Of a DNA stretch of 64,000 nt, positions 22,715-34,100 are shown one piece after another. This DNA is from Effrenium voratum (taxonomy: Eukaryota; Sar; Dinophyceae; Suessiales; Symbiodiniaceae): contig CAUJNA010000495.1 in the NCBI GenBank assembly GCA_963377175.1, positions 44,705 through 108,704 of the forward strand, given 5' to 3'. The notes beneath the pieces were generated by a model. The model had not been told where the DNA came from, did no database searches, and saw only the letters and a list, made by a program, of their open reading frames with translations. How positions within the stretch are numbered: position 1 is the stretch's first letter; the number at the start of each line of letters is the position of its first letter. A program made the position numbers and the translations under genes.

Positions 22715-23751
22715 CAATCCAATGAATACTGGTCGACTAGTGTCAACATCATAATGTATCAGACACATGGAGCTTTTTTTGGCTGTAGACGCTGACACGT
22801 GTGGAACCACTGGATCGACATTTTTGCCGAAATGCATTAAGTATTATTTTTTTGAAAAATATGCGCACACGTGCATCCGCAGCATGCTGTTGGCTTGATC
22901 ACAAGGAGCCAACCCGGCAAATCCACACCACCAAATACCAAGTTCACACGTTCCAGCCTTCGGCTGTCACTTGCAAACTCCCAGCTGTATATTTTTTGGG
23001 CGCGTGACGTTCCATGTTTTGGAATCCAGATCAAACATGTGTGGTTTGTCAAGAAAATGGAACTTGTTTTTGTGTGGAACGATGATTGCGCAAGTTGAGC
23101 ATTGCACACAGTCGCTTGCCACGTCGAATTGTTTTTCCGATTGGACGGCCTTCAAATGTGATTGATGGACATACATCATTGTGACAACCATCAATTTGTT
23201 TCGCCAAATTAAAACATGGTCTTTCCGTAACACAGCGCATGTCTCTCGAGCTGCGCGCGCAAGGACTGGCGACACCGACTGGCGGAGCTTCTGGGAACAA
23301 GCTCGCAACGAGAAGCGGGGGCCGTCCCTTTGCCACAACATATGTCAATTTGCAAGTTTTTGCTCACGTGTGTCAATTTGATCCAACATATGTTATTGCC
23401 CAGTTGATGAAACAGTCTTGCGTAGAACATGTTTGCCCCCAAGGACTTTTTTAGTACTCGGGTCACCAAACCAATCTACAGTCGTCCAGGTCGCATCCAG
23501 TACAAAGCTGGTGCGAGCGTGATCGAGCTCGCGCAGCTGTTTGCGCTTTGCGCGGGGATGAAGGAGAAGGAAAACGCCGGAAGAACATCTTGATTCTGAG
23601 CTTTTCCCCGCTGGCGACACATGGTGGGGCGCACTGGCGGTCGAAGTTTGTTTTCGCCGACCCCTTTTATCAGGAAAATGCTCTTTTTGCAGCAAACGAC
23701 ACAATATGCAGCTTTTTCAGCAAACGGCTGAAAAAATGCGCACGATGAGCT
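22715..23751. other. no supportable gene
   Basis: Overlapping short frames on both strands with no domain or splice pattern I can defend. A piece at about 23,505-23,600 (VIELAQLFALCAGMKEKE) could be an exon of the gene candidate that follows. Confidence 0.35.
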
Positions 23752-24370
23752 TAGGACACCGATGTGCCGGAGCTGGCCTACGCAAGTGTCATTGTGTGGG
23801 CGCTCAACGAGTGGTCCACGCAGGTGGATTCTGCCGGGCTCGGGCTGACACAGGAGCAGCGCGAACGCTCCAGACAGTTCTTTGCCAGCATTATCAGAAC
23901 TTCGTTTGCGCGCGGTGTCTGCAATTTTGGCTTTTCAGCTGTCTGGGCGTGCGTGGTTGACTCAGGTTGGGGATGTTGTATGCTCAAGCATACATGAAGG
24001 AGGCCGCGGCCTCGCTTGAGGCAGGCATGCCTTTGTACAAGCTGCGCCCGAAGTTTCACTCCTTCTTGTGTGAATTAGTTCTCCGTGAGTTCTTCCTCAA
24101 TCCAAAGTTTTTTCATGTTTTGGAGAAGAGGACCTAGTAGGTAAGGTGTGCGGTGTAGCTAAGGGAGCTGTACATGCTGCTAGCCTTGCGAAACGCATTT
24201 TGCAAAGACGCCTGCTGCGACTGAATGCGGAGTTGACGCAGGAACGGATGGGCTGGGACAAAAAGAGCTGGTGGATCGATGCAACAATGGTGTATTTGCA
24301 TCATGCCCCCAACCCCTCTACATATATTACGTTTGGCGAAACACAAAGCTGTCAAATTGTCAAGGACTAA
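23752..24370 (+). CDS. candidate multi-exon gene, RPKFH / DLVGK protein
   Basis: First piece: after an AG at about 23,751 the frame reads DTDVPELAYASVIVWAL and then TQEQRERSRQFFASIIRTSF. Second piece: after CAG at about 23,965, LGMLYAQAYMKEAAASLEAG and then MPLYKLRPKFHSFLCELVL, reaching NPKFF near 24,108. Third piece: one phase over from about 24,122, EEDLVGKVCGVAKGAVHAAS then LAKRILQRRLLRLNAEL. The phase change at about 24,122 fits one lost base next to GG. I recall RPK-x-H followed by an Asp-Leu/Phe-Val-Gly-Lys block and a conserved His from multicopy dinoflagellate proteins of unknown function, but I cannot verify that here. Confidence 0.45.
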
Positions 24371-24624
24371 TCTGTTGATCGATTGAAATTCATGTTTTTC
24401 GGCACACGTACTGCTCTGAGCATGCATGCAGTGTGATGATCAAATAATCAATTTTGTTCTCGAAGTAAGTCCCACCTAAAATATTTGACGTGTGCGCATT
24501 TAAATTTTATATGGTGGTGCGTTTTGTTTGCATCCGGATACAAGTATATCTACGTACACTAGTTGTTGTATGATCCGCAACGTGTATCAACAGCACGTTT
24601 TGTTATGATTTGTTGCTTGCTTCT
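24371..24624. other. no gene seen
   Basis: AT-leaning spacer; nothing supportable. Confidence 0.4.
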
Positions 24625-24768
24625 GGCTGGTCCGCCCAACGGGTGCTGGGTTCGTTTTTTTAAGTACTGGTTCGCCCAACGGGTCTGGGGAGGTTTGTTT
24701 TTTTTTAAGTACTGGTTCGCCCAACGGGTCTGGGGCGTTTTGGCTGGTCCGCCCAACGGGTTTGCCTG
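24625..24768. repeat. imperfect tandem repeat around GCCCAACGGGT
   Basis: Four copies of GGT.CGCCCAACGGGT, two of them embedded in a longer unit of about 55 bases that also has a T-run and TAAGTACTGG. The inner frame reads YWFAQRVWG repeats, a shadow. Confidence 0.9.
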
Positions 24769-25058
24769 TCCAACTGCCCGCGCCTGCCTATAGTTGCGTG
24801 CTTGCTTGCTCTCGATAGCAATTGCTGGCTGAACTTGCTCGCTTGCTTTGCTTTGCTTGCGTTGCATTGCATTATTGCTTCGCTTTGCTTTGTTCGCTTT
24901 GCTGTTGCTTGATTGATTGCCTGCTGCGTGGTTAAATTTGCTTGCCGGTTGTTGGTTTATTGTTTGTTTGAATTCGTATGTTCGATTGGTTGTGATTTTT
25001 GGCTCAAGGCCGGTGTGGTCTACCGGTGTGTGCCGGCGAGCCCCAGCTGACGGTACCG
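24769..25058. other. GCTT-rich spacer
   Basis: Repeated GCTTGCTTTGCTTTG words, then ordinary sequence. No gene. It contains the spliced-leader-like match listed separately. Confidence 0.5.
24997..25008 (+). other. possible relict spliced-leader end
   Basis: TTTTGGCTCAAG matches the last 12 bases of the conserved dinoflagellate trans-spliced leader. The bases upstream do not continue the match cleanly. Relict leader ends mark retro-inserted mRNAs in dinoflagellate genomes (established knowledge), but 12 bases can occur by chance and no gene follows. Confidence 0.22.
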
Positions 25059-25356
25059 TCATAAACTTTTTATGCTTTTGGCTGTACAGTTTTTTGATCT
25101 GAGGCCTCTTTTTTCTGGCCCTGGGGCCAGAAAACGCCACGGAACGAAACTCCAGGATTGGGCCGCATGCGCCGGGTTCGCTCGGAAGTACTCAGTCACC
25201 GACTGAAATCTATCCATATGGTTGGTTTTGATGAGGTGCTTCGCCACCCACTTCTCCACAAAAGCGTCCGACGCCATGATGCCCGACACGTAAGAGAATT
25301 GAAAGAGCACCTTCGCCATTTCATGCCACGCTACATTGACGCTGCCCTTCTCCTTC

Positions 25357-26350
25357 TCAAGGTAGGGTGGCAACCTGATGCCACTCTGCGCCGTCATCCT
25401 CAAGTCGGACCCCATCGAGAAGGAGATCAAGGACCCCAACCACGTCGGATGCGATTCTCTTGGGATTGAACACCCAGTCCGGGACATGGGGCTGTGCGCG
25501 AAGTCTCCCTCGTCCGCATTGGGAACGAAGTTCGGGTAGAAGATCGGAAGCGCGCATCCAGAGCGCAAGTGCATCCCAGAAGGCGTGATCTCCGCGCACC
25601 TCAAGCAGAAAGTGCTGCTTACATTCAGCTTGGTACCCTCCCGCGTCTGCTTGTGATTCCAAGCCCCCATAGTCCCAAACGCGATGATACACTATCGTGT
25701 AATCATCGAACATGTACGCAGCGTTCCATGCGCCCATCTGGATCTCATCCCTAACGGCAAGAGTCTTTCTCCTCGTAAGATACACGGGCCCAGTCAATGA
25801 CCAGTGCACCCGAAGACCCACCATGACCACCACGTACCTACCTGAGTAGTTCCGCAGCCTGTCCCTGACAAACCACGAAGGCAATACTTCAGATCGGGCC
25901 GCATGGGCTCCGCAATCGGAACCAGACATCACCAATCGATTTGTACTTCTCTGGCCTCGTGATCAATATCTTGATCATGGCCTTTCCATTTCGCCTCATC
26001 CTCTCGAGTTGGACTGCCTTCCTGAAGTCCTGGAACTTCATCGCGACGTACCCCGCCATAGGAAGCTCATCCCAGTGCATGTTACACATGAGTGACCCCG
26101 CCAGGAGCATGCCGGTGTAGTCGGATTCGTGTGAACCACCAACCCTGTTTGGTCCTTGAGGAGAACACCATTGATGGCCGGAGTGAAGAAACTTCTCTGC
26201 GTTCTCCATTCCCACGACTTCCTTCACAAACCAAATGACCTGGGCAACGCTGACCCAATTTTGGGCTTCACGTCCGTTCTCCTTCAACACCTTATCCTCG
26301 ACGTGGAACCACCAACCCTGTTTGGTCCTTGAGGAGAACACCAGCCTCAT
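25357..26350 (-). pseudogene. 3' part of the copia-like element, unrecognised
   Basis: Two overlapping minus-strand frames (26350-25889 and 25935-25357) follow the reverse transcriptase. They contain GWWFHVEDKVLKENGRE, VAMKFQDFRKAV and DYTIVYHRVWDYGG. A position after the reverse transcriptase would suit RNase H and the tail of a copia polyprotein, but I see no clear Asp-Glu-Asp-Asp pattern. The block duplication at 26133-26421 falls inside it and destroys the frame. Confidence 0.35.
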
Positions 26351-26421
26351 CGTACATAGCCATCAGAGCCTTGATGGCCGGAGTGAAGAAACTTCAAATG
26401 GCCTGGGCAACGCTGACCCAA
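26133..26421. repeat. local direct duplication
   Basis: 26133-26260 and 26306-26421 are two copies of one segment. Both begin GAACCACCAACCCTGTTTGG and end TGGGCAACGCTGACCCAA. Each copy carries a private insertion: about 40 bases after AACTTC in the first, and about 26 bases before TTGATGGCCGG in the second. They are 45 bases apart. Confidence 0.85.
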
Positions 26422-26757
26422 TCCGGAATGTGCTCCCCCATCCTGCTCTTCGTGGGAACCACAACCTGGCACGCCCTGGCTTCATCAGGCACGATTCCAG
26501 CGCCTCGCAACTCTGGCCTGATCTCCTACCTATCAGCAAGGTAATCTTTCTTACCGTCCATGATCACGGGGTTATACGTCGCCTTCCTGGCCAGGTCGCT
26601 CGGGCGGAATCTTCTACACGGATTGATCGGAGCCGTCGCACTCAAAGACGGGGCTCCCCTCCCAAAGCACAGCTGTTTCTTGTGTAAGTTTTGATGAACC
26701 CGATCATGGTTTCCGGCTTGGGAATGTCCTTGGAGAGTAACCCCTCTGGACCAAACC

Positions 26758-27535
26758 TCAAGTCGGGCTGCTCCTTATCAGCTTATCAGGAGGACTACCC
26801 GCCGTCCACGCCAGTCTCGGGTCAAAGTGACCCTTGACCAGTTGCTGTGTGAATTCACGCTCGCAGCCAAGATATCTCTTCAGTTGCCTAGGTTCCTCCA
26901 TCTTGATGACCTTCGAGATTAGGGCCCATCCAGCTGCGATGTTCTTAGCCGGTCCACTCATGTTGAAGTCACCCACGTATACAACAAGGAAAAGGTCGAG
27001 CTCCTCGTGCCTAAACACGCCGGCCCAGCCCTTCACCTTGACATATCCGACCTGCTTCAGCATGGCTTCGCAGTGCTGTTCCCAGAAAGTACCAGCGTAC
27101 AACGCGAGCACAAGGACGACGACCTGATCCTTGACCTCGGAATTCCCACTACTGTCAAGCCACTCAGGAGGCCACTGGTCACGAGGAATCCTCACCCAGG
27201 TCTTCTTTCCCTTCAGGCAAGCCTGAGTGTACGCCGATTCCGGGAAGCAGCCCGTGAGCATCACCCATCTTTCCCGCTGCCATAGTGGCGGGGCAGGAGG
27301 TGTTTTCAGAGAACAAGGCCCAGTGCCCGACCTCATCACGGACAAAGCATCCCTCAAAGACGACTCGCCCGTTATACTTGCGATTCGGATCGTCTTCAGG
27401 AAGCTCAGAATTCTTTTCAACGCAGATGTCGAAAATCCTACCAACATGGATCTTCTCCCCTTCCTTCCGGGCCCTGGCCGCAACATCGAACCACTCCTGG
27501 ACGGTTGACAAGTCCCAGCATCCCTGCGAAGTCAA
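26758..27535 (-). pseudogene. copia-type reverse transcriptase (RVT_2), broken
   Basis: Frame one (27535-27179) reads LSTVQEWFDVAARARKEG, EKNSELPEDDPNRKYNGRV and ENTSCPATMAAGKMGDAHG, the start of an RVT_2 domain. Near 27,255 the sense moves to frame two, ending at 26758, which reads KGKKTWVRIPRDQWPPEW, then WEQHCEAMLKQVGY, then LFLVVYVGDFNMSGPAKN. In a working enzyme the palm motif is YVDD; here it is YVGD, so one catalytic Asp is replaced by Gly. About fifteen residues expected after the first half are also missing. This copy is therefore probably inactive regardless of frame. Confidence 0.78.
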
Positions 27536-27735
27536 CTTGTCCCACTCCTTCTGTAGAGCAGCCTTTGCTTTGGCATTTCCAGCCTGCTCCTTCTTGTTGA
27601 CGGATCTAGCGACACAAGCGTATCAGGGAGGGAAATTGAGTTCTTCGGTCGATGCGAGAGGGATATCTCCCCCCTGGGCATAGACAACTCGAAACTCTTT
27701 CTTTCCGTCAGATCCAATCGTCGGAGCGGCAGCAG

Positions 27736-28059
27736 CTATACCTGTGCTACCGAAGCCTTCCTGGGAACAGTCGATGCGTCAATAAGCATGACGCGCTCCA
27801 GCACAAGCTGCGCGCTGCGGTCCCCGGGTTTCACAATGAAATCCTCATTTTCGTGATTGAAAAGGATGACCTTGACTTCACCATCATAGTCAGGGTCGAT
27901 GACCCCACCGCCTACAGCGATCTTGTTCTTCACAGCTAGTCCTGACCTGGGAACGATTCTGGCATACACACCCGCGGGCATCTCTATCGAGATCCCGGTG
28001 TTAACTATACCCGACCCCCCTGCGGAAATGCACACTCCTTCAGAAGCATAAGTACCCAA
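27736..28059 (-). pseudogene. dUTPase domain of the retroelement
   Basis: The protein hydrolyses dUTP to dUMP and keeps uracil out of DNA. Four family motifs are visible in order after NTGISIEMPAGVYARI: PRSGLA (motif 2), GGGVIDPDYDGEVKV (motif 3), and GDRSAQLVLERV (motif 4). Motif 1 (the AGYDL type) is not recognisable at the N-terminus, where GTYASEGVCISAGG stands. The Phe-rich motif 5 at the C-terminus is absent, as expected for an internal polyprotein domain. It lies directly upstream of the reverse transcriptase on the same strand, so it belongs to the element rather than to a host gene. A domain of about 107 residues is near the usual core length. Confidence 0.85.
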
Positions 28060-28911
28060 ACCTGCAATCCCCGAATAGCCCGTGTCGGGATCTTGGCATT
28101 CTCGTTGTCAAGACTCACATACAAGGTATTCGGCTTCTTCTTCCATCGCTGCTCAACAGGATCAACTTCAACCGGCGTAGCACTCGCGACTTTCTTGAAT
28201 GTGCCGTTTGGGTGCCAAGCTCCAACAATCGCCTCGCACATCGCGCTTGGCTAGAGAGCAGTTGTCGGAGTCACTGATCCCTCGATGCGGGCATGAAGGT
28301 ATCCCTTCTCATGCTTGCACTTCTGACCTGAGAGTTGCTCAATGAGCTCTTTGGAGGTCGTCGCAACCTTCCACTGTTTCCTGATTGGCACACCGCTCCT
28401 ATCCTGCGTTCCGAAGTCACAGCCGTCAAAATCAACGGTCTCAACATCAGGATCAGCAAGAACTTCTGCATGAACGGTTGCTTCCACCCGAGACAGTGTC
28501 TAGGCCACTCAAAAGCAACCCTACCGCCCCCTTGCCTAACTGCTCGAGAGGCCCGCAGGAATGCGGCAAACATCACTGGGAGTTCCTTCTCAGGTCATTC
28601 AGGTGTGATGCAAGTCAGCACCATGGAGCGAGAGATTGACGTACTGCCAAGTACTCCACGGTCCACATGGAATGGATGCCCAGAGGTCACACCCAGGATT
28701 ATCCTCGATGATCGCAATAACGTAGCCTATGTGCACACGAATTGCTTCGCCGCGCGCATTCCATTGAGTCAGGCTTGCAAGCGAACTCAATGAGAAGCTT
28801 GCGACCCGGCGCTGGAGCAGCTGGGTCCCTTTCAGGATGTTCTCGACGCCGTTCCTTCCTCAAGAATACCTCCCGTTTATCTCCCGTAACCGGGTAGACA
28901 TCTGCCTCCAA
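28005..28911 (-). pseudogene. PCGPWS / EWPR / DGC conserved retroelement segment
   Basis: Read on the minus strand across frames: LLIEFACKPDS (about 28,820), DLWASIPCGPWSTWQ (about 28,660), GGRVAFEWPRHCLGW (about 28,510), then VDFDGCDFGTQDRSG and PIRKQWKVATTS (28,430-28,350), then KCKHEKGYLHARIEG (about 28,300) and DPVEQRWKKKP. I recall this order of blocks from large dinoflagellate polyproteins that also carry RVT_2. The function is not known to me. The Pro-Cys-Gly-Pro-Trp-Ser core, after an acidic first block, faintly recalls a DNA methyltransferase fold. At least three frame breaks are present. Confidence 0.55.
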
Positions 28912-29404
28912 CTGTCAGCATCGATTGAGTTGGGCTTCCCGGTGCCCTTGTATGGCCGCTCACGCCTATCGGCGGATTGGTCATAGTCGATCCTATCTCC
29001 GTGCGACTTGTGACCCTTGTTTGAATCTCCGGCAGGTTTCGTCCCTTCTTCCTTCGGCCTGAACCTACCGTGAGGAGCGCATCCCTTATCAAAGAGGATA
29101 GTCGCACCTGTCCAAAATCCACGCGTGAAATGTGGATGGCTGGGGGCGTCATGACGGCGATCGTCCCTTACCCAATTTCCAACAGCATCGAGCCCCCGCG
29201 TGTGAGTGACCCTAACGGTGTCAAGCTCCTCATGCGAAGGACTACCTGGGGGAAGGTCTTCATTGGTCGAGCCCGCATTGGTGGCTGCAAAACACGCCAG
29301 CCATGTTCATGAGCCAAGGACATATCATGGCGGCTGAATGGGTCGTACACGTGCAATGTGCAACTGCAGTTGTTGGCGATTGTGCCATGTCCAGTGGGCT
29401 CCAA

Positions 29405-30689
29405 GCAGGCAATTCAAAGGCTGGTGTTTGCCTACTCCTCTGCGTATGGCGTGTTTGCACGTCCTGCTTTGGTCAGGAGGCCTGCCCCGTCGTTTCGGCT
29501 CCGGTGCCTCCGCTGCAGCGTGAGGTGCCTCCGGCGCAGCGTGTTTGCGTCTCTGTACCACAAAGCCCATGGTACTTCGGATAAGATCGATACACCCACT
29601 CTGCGTAACATTCTCCAACACAGCTCCACGAAGGTCCGGCCAAAATAGTGTCCAGCCCACTGCCCCCGAACCTGTTACAACAGGTGAGCCACGGGACCAA
29701 CGCCATCTATTTTCTCGAGGCGTGGGCAGCATTGATCGCCCCGTCATCTTTCGACCATGGCTGACAAGCGCATGCCGTCAATTGTGCGATAACGAAGCAG
29801 CCATGCGTTGCACAGACGCACGTGCCGCATCACAGGCGACATTGAATTTGCCCACAACGTCGGATTCGACGAAATGCCGGAACTCCAAAAGTTCCACCAA
29901 TCCCACATCACACAAAGTGGCCAAGGGCTTCCCACGTCCCGTGGTGTCTAAGAGACACCGACAACGACTCCAGAGAACGCATGCTGATCGACCAACAGTG
30001 AAAACAGTGTGACCGACGCTGGTTGCCGTCTCTGGAGCGTCTCGTTGTTGCGGTTAACACCTGTGTTAAAAGCAACAACTGCAAGCGAAAGGGCTTGAAC
30101 TTGCGCTTGAATTGCAATATCAAGTGCTGCGCAATGCATGAGACAAATGCATATGCTAGCTAAGTACCAAGCTTAGCTGATTTGCCAACAAACTAGCTAG
30201 CTAGTCAAGCCCCAGCTAAGGTTTAAGCAAGTCGAGTGGAGTTAAATCCAGGCAAAACAGGACAGTCGCGCTTTTCCAGCAAGTTGAGCTGTGGTTTTGT
30301 TTTTTGAAGCCATGCCAGTCGTCATGCACCAAACACAAGTAGACACACACACAGTTTTTGTTGCCCCCGCAGTTCAACAGCAATGCGCATCGCGGGTCCC
30401 GTGCGACCGTCTACGCAGTTGCAAAAGTCAAACGCGTAACAACGAAATGAACGCAGCTTGTGGCAGCTTGGCGTGACCTTTTGCACAGATCGCGCGTGTC
30501 AATAGCAAACACGCAATGGAAAACGCGACTCTTTGCAGGGATTGAGAGGCCCTCCGCGTGGATCATGCTTGCCAAGCAATGCTTTGAGGCGCTGAGAAGC
30601 GGGGGAGAAGTTTACCGCAGAACCGAGCAGCCCGAGCTCGAATCCTTTGTTTGCACTCTTCTTGGAAGAGTTGTCACTTCTTAGGGTTC
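29405..30689. other. no supportable gene
   Basis: Short frames on both strands; nothing recognisable. The left end may still belong to the retroelement. Confidence 0.4.
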
Positions 30690-31110
30690 TTTGGAAAAAA
30701 CCTTATTGCTGGTTGCACAGCCGTACGCTCGCAGCTTAGCATTGGACAGCTTTGCTTGCGCAATGATTGCGCAGCTCATGCAGCCTAGCTTACGCAGACT
30801 AGCGCACGCAGCCTGACTTGCACAGCCTAGCCTACGCCAGCTCCGGCTCGAGCGCATCTCAGCGTAGTTTTGGTACACAATAGGTTTCAGCATAGCCTTG
30901 CTTCTCAGCGCATCTGAACACATCTTAAACAGCCTGCCTTGCTGCGGAGCAGACCTCAGCATCGTCTTGCATCTCACCATAGCATTGCTTCAAAGCGCAG
31001 TCTGCGTAGCCTTGCTTCGCAGCACATCTCAACATAGCTCTGCTGCGCAGCGCGTCTCAAAAAAAAGTGAGCGGCTCTGCTACGTGCAGCTCTGCTCTGC
31101 GCAGCTCTGC
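30690..31110. repeat. degenerate CTTGCTTCGCAGC repeat field
   Basis: Recurring words CAGCCTAGC, AGCATAGCCTTGCTTC, GCAGCGCATCTC and GCTCTGCTTTGCGCAGC follow each other at irregular 25- to 30-base spacing, like an old, mutated tandem array. No gene. Confidence 0.7.
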
Positions 31111-34100
31111 TTTGCGCAGCGCTGGGCTTGCCGGACAACCACGTTGTCACAATATGCTTTCGGGAGAATCGGGGTCTAGCGTGTGAGTAGGGCCGTAGCA
31201 GCCGCTTGTTGCCAGATGGTACAAGCGTTAGCACTTATGGGCTTGCTTGGTCGTGGTGCAAGGGAGGCTGCTACGCTGTTCATATTGTATGGAGGGCGAT
31301 TTGTTAAAAAACATGTTATCGTTTCTTTTTTTCACTTCTTTGGCTTGCCAGTAAGTGGCCTTGTGGCTTTTGGTGGCTTCGGTGCGTAGCCCAGCAGCAA
31401 CACCCCCAGCGGCACCTCGAAACAAATTACAACCACCCAAGGCAAACTCCAGACAACCCTGTTGAGTTTATGACTGGGAAGTGTGCCCTCCGACCCGATC
31501 TAAACAACCCTAACTCCCTAACCCAACCCACGAAACCCATGGCCAGAGCATAGGGCGTTGCCAAATCAACCCCAAACATGCCCGAAACAACCCTAACCTT
31601 AAAGCAACCTGGTGGTGCTGGGGGTGTTGCTGGATGTGAACAATTCCGAAAACAACTGGAAAATCAACAATTCAATTCTGCACTCTTTGTATCGAGTCAA
31701 GTTGTGTTGCTTGGCTTCGACCAACGTGTTGAACAGATACCCCAGCCGCCCCTGCATTTCTGTTGCAATTTGTATTGGTTGCGCACATTGATTGCCTGAA
31801 TTTGAGCAATCTGAGGCCGCACACACTCTGCGTTTCCAGAAGAATATCGCGAGCGAATCGACCTCAAGTCGCGAAGCTCCCATGTGCTTCATTCAACAAA
31901 CTTGCATAAGGAGTTGCAGAAAACGAGGGTGCTGGAGTGGTGGTTAGTTCCCAAGCAGGATGCTGCGTGATGCACATGGCTGCGCATTTGTTGTGTGTTG
32001 CCGTCATTTTTTGACTTGGCTTGCACCAGCCAGGAGGAAATGCGCTCGTGCTTCTCAACCACCTGCCTGATCAACCAGAATTGTTTTTTGACAGCAACGT
32101 GCAAGGGACCATTGTCAGTGGAATCAGCAATGAGCCTCTCATGTTTCAGTCTTTTATGATACGGCTCAGCACGAGAAAGTTTCCTCGCGTTGGCACAGGC
32201 TACCGGTTGTCTCCGATACTTTCCGGGCGCAGCAAGTGAAGATCGTGTTGGGGTCTGAGCCCACATGCGCCAATAATTCCAGCCGTTTGAGGTTGAAATT
32301 ATTGATTGACCTGTTATTTTGAGGCGAGGCTGGCTGGAGTCAGGGACTGATGCCTTCGAGGCAGGTTGGGTGTTCGGTGCATTTGTTGGCATTTGCTGGA
32401 TTTCAGGTGTCTGACTGGAAGGGGCAGCCACTTTCGAGTCAACGCGGCATCTCAGATGTCCTGTTTTGGCAATTTGCTGTTTTTGACGCCGAGGAACTGC
32501 AAACTTGGAGCAAGCCCTGCTGCAGGCGCCGTGTTGACCGGTTGACTGCATGGATGGTGCCTATGCCCACCAGGCAATACGAGAGCGAGCTGCGAAGCAG
32601 GAAAGCCCGGCTGTTTGCCGTCAGCGTCTCCAATGGTATTGTGTTTATAAAGAGGATGGCATTGGGTGCACTAGGTATCAGTCGAAAATGGGGAATGACA
32701 AAATGCCCATGTCAGCATTAAATTGCAGCATGGTCATCCTGGCAGGACCGAAGAAGAAATTGCAGCTTGATGACAACAAAGCAACCAAACAAGAATATTA
32801 TGGTCCACGGTCGTCGTTACTATTGTGGATCGTATGTGTCGGCTCGTTTTCAGTGTGGTGCCATGCCAATGTTTGCCTCCACACCATTAGCACCTCTGAG
32901 TGCCACCATACCGTGAAATCCACGAATGCTCGCATGCTCAGGTTCCTCAACTTAGATCAGCATTAAGATCAGCATTAATGCAGGAACGAGCGTAACAAAG
33001 CAAGCAATTTTCAGCGACAACACAAATATGAAGAATGTGTAACAAAAAGTCACAGGGAACACGTTTATGAAATCCCTGTCCCAAGCACAAGAAAATCTGT
33101 GGTAGATGTTGAGTGGCCTGGCAGCAAAGATCGCGTAGAGGCTGAAATGAGTAGGCAGAAGCACACTGGCACAGCATGGCACAGCATGGCACGGCATGGC
33201 ACCACACCCACGTGCACACGCAGGCAAGTAGGCAGCCAAGCACTCACAGAGGCATGCCACACACACACAGTGAGAGATGCCGGCACGCAGGCATGCAGGT
33301 TAAAGGGCGAGTAGACACTCAGGAACACAGAGTTGCGCGCGTATGTTAAAGGATTCATGTCAAGTAGACTTTCAGCCCATTTGATGTGGTGCGCTCGAGC
33401 CCCGGCCCCACCCATGCGTATTGGCCAGGTTTTTGTGGAAATTGACGGCCAGGCGATGTGATGAATTTGGCCTCTTGAGTCCCCCGTCAACGTGCATCCT
33501 TTCAGGTGCCGCCGCTTGAATGCTTCCTGGGATTGCCCTTGGAAGGCGCCCAGTTGTGTTTTGCAGATATGGCACAAACGGTCGTGTCTTCTAGGTTGCC
33601 GCCCACTTCCAGTACAAGCTGCTCGTGCTGCGTTGAACAATGGCCCCTTTAAGGCTGAGTGTGTAGTGGATGCGTTTGTAAGGACACACTGAACAAACGG
33701 AATACAGCACACAACGTGCAGGTTTCAAAAGCAGTCGACCTTGGCCGGGCATTGGTATTCCATGGCGAGATTGAGGACACTTGCATGCCAGGCAAGTGCG
33801 AACGGCATAGGAAGAACTCAGGACCATGTGAGCACTTCGGCAGCCCTTGATGAGTGCAAGCTGAAACTCTTGCAGGCAGTCGAGCACTGCAACAGATGTC
33901 ATTGCGTTGGATAGAATTCAGATGGCCCCTGCTGGTTCGTTTGAGAGTCCCTGAAGGCTACAGCTGTTGAAGGAGGATACGTATCCTCAACCAGCCCTGG
34001 TCTTCACATGGAGCATGTTTGAGCAGCAGACTTGTTGCTGAGGCAAGCGGATGGACCGATGGGAGTGGCATCCCGAGTTACCAAGTCACTGCTCGATTTA

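Larger units (their letters stand above)
25100..29404 (-). mobile_element. decayed Ty1/copia-like retroelement
   Basis: On the minus strand, in transcription order: a poorly defined leading part (29.4-28.9 kb), a segment with IEFACKPDS, then PCGPWS, then FEWPRHC and DGCDFG (28.9-28.0 kb), a dUTPase domain (28.06-27.74 kb), a copia-type reverse transcriptase (27.54-26.76 kb), then a divergent 3' part to about 25.1 kb. The reading frame is broken many times. Segment order and the reverse transcriptase type identify a copia-superfamily element. Capsid, protease and integrase motifs were not found, and no terminal repeats were seen, so the ends given are approximate. Confidence 0.7.

Noticed and set aside
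26133..26421. Long terminal repeats of the copia-like element
   Set aside because: The two copies lie inside the element, only 45 bases apart, and have no terminal TG...CA pattern or target duplications.
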